Source of the DNA: Chthonomonadaceae bacterium
Lineage (GTDB): Bacteria; Armatimonadota; Chthonomonadetes; Chthonomonadales; Chthonomonadaceae
Length of the DNA: 5,455 nucleotides
Assembly: GCA_025355115.1 (NCBI GenBank)
Contig: JANXLO010000652.1
Location: 1-5,455 of the forward strand
Reading direction: 5' to 3'
Shown: one piece after another, positions 5,409-5,455 of the stretch
Position numbering within the stretch: position 1 is the stretch's first letter
How the letters are laid out: the number at the start of each line of letters is the position of its first letter
Notes under the pieces: model-generated
The model's input: only the letters and a program-made list of their open reading frames with translations
Told to the model about the DNA's origin: nothing
Databases searched by the model: none
Program-made: the position numbers and the translations under genes

Positions 5409-5455
5409 ATGCAGTTTCCGCGCAATCGAATGCGTTTCACCTCCACCTATCCCGG
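5409..5455 (+). CDS. Start of a divergent + strand gene (partial, unknown)
   Basis: Only 15 codons are visible (MQFPRNRMRFTSTYP, then the window ends). The call rests on the strong AAAGGAG ribosome site and the divergent position opposite the alaR promoter. The basic N-terminus gives no family clue; no signal peptide or motif can be judged from so little. Confidence 0.55.
   Translation, partial: MQFPRNRMRFTSTYP

Overview
The window looks like a chromosomal segment of a moderately high-GC bacterium, probably with a two-membrane envelope. It carries a squalene-hopene cyclase (hopanoid synthesis) and a predicted exported beta-strand-rich protein next to a housekeeping amino-acid gene pair. No phage, insertion sequence, CRISPR array or transfer-associated gene is visible. 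The Lrp-family regulator plus aminotransferase pair closely resembles Bacillus AlaR-AlaT (YugG-YugH), but the surroundings do not look like a Bacillus genome. Armatimonadota, Acidobacteriota or Planctomycetota are possible hosts. That is inference, and the sequence alone does not settle it.

Layout. Nearly everything is on the minus strand. From right to left: a + strand gene begins at 5409 and leaves the window. Divergent from it, a consensus-like sigma-70 promoter (TTGACA, 18 nt, TATACT) drives alaR (5217-4711). This overlaps alaT (4714-3434) by 4 nt, which overlaps an exported probable beta-barrel protein (3440-2796) by 7 nt. After 88 nt comes a 395-residue protein of unknown function (2707-1520). 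A strong hairpin terminator oriented for this strand (1461-1488) closes the unit. The four genes can therefore be read as one transcription unit of about 3.8 kb.

Beyond the terminator lie two small inverted repeats and a second consensus-like promoter (TTGACA, 18 nt, TAAAAT; 1300-1329). It is followed by an unusually long leader of about 380 nt with several possible RNA stems. The leader runs into a squalene-hopene cyclase gene that begins near 913 with a non-ATG start and runs off the left edge.

How the parts fit. AlaR probably senses alanine or a related amino acid and controls alaT, whose product would interconvert pyruvate/glutamate and alanine/2-oxoglutarate. Coupling alaT by overlap to an exported protein, with an orphan cytosolic protein behind, is the least explained part of the operon. 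The cyclase belongs to a separate transcript, and its long structured leader is the best candidate for undescribed regulation.
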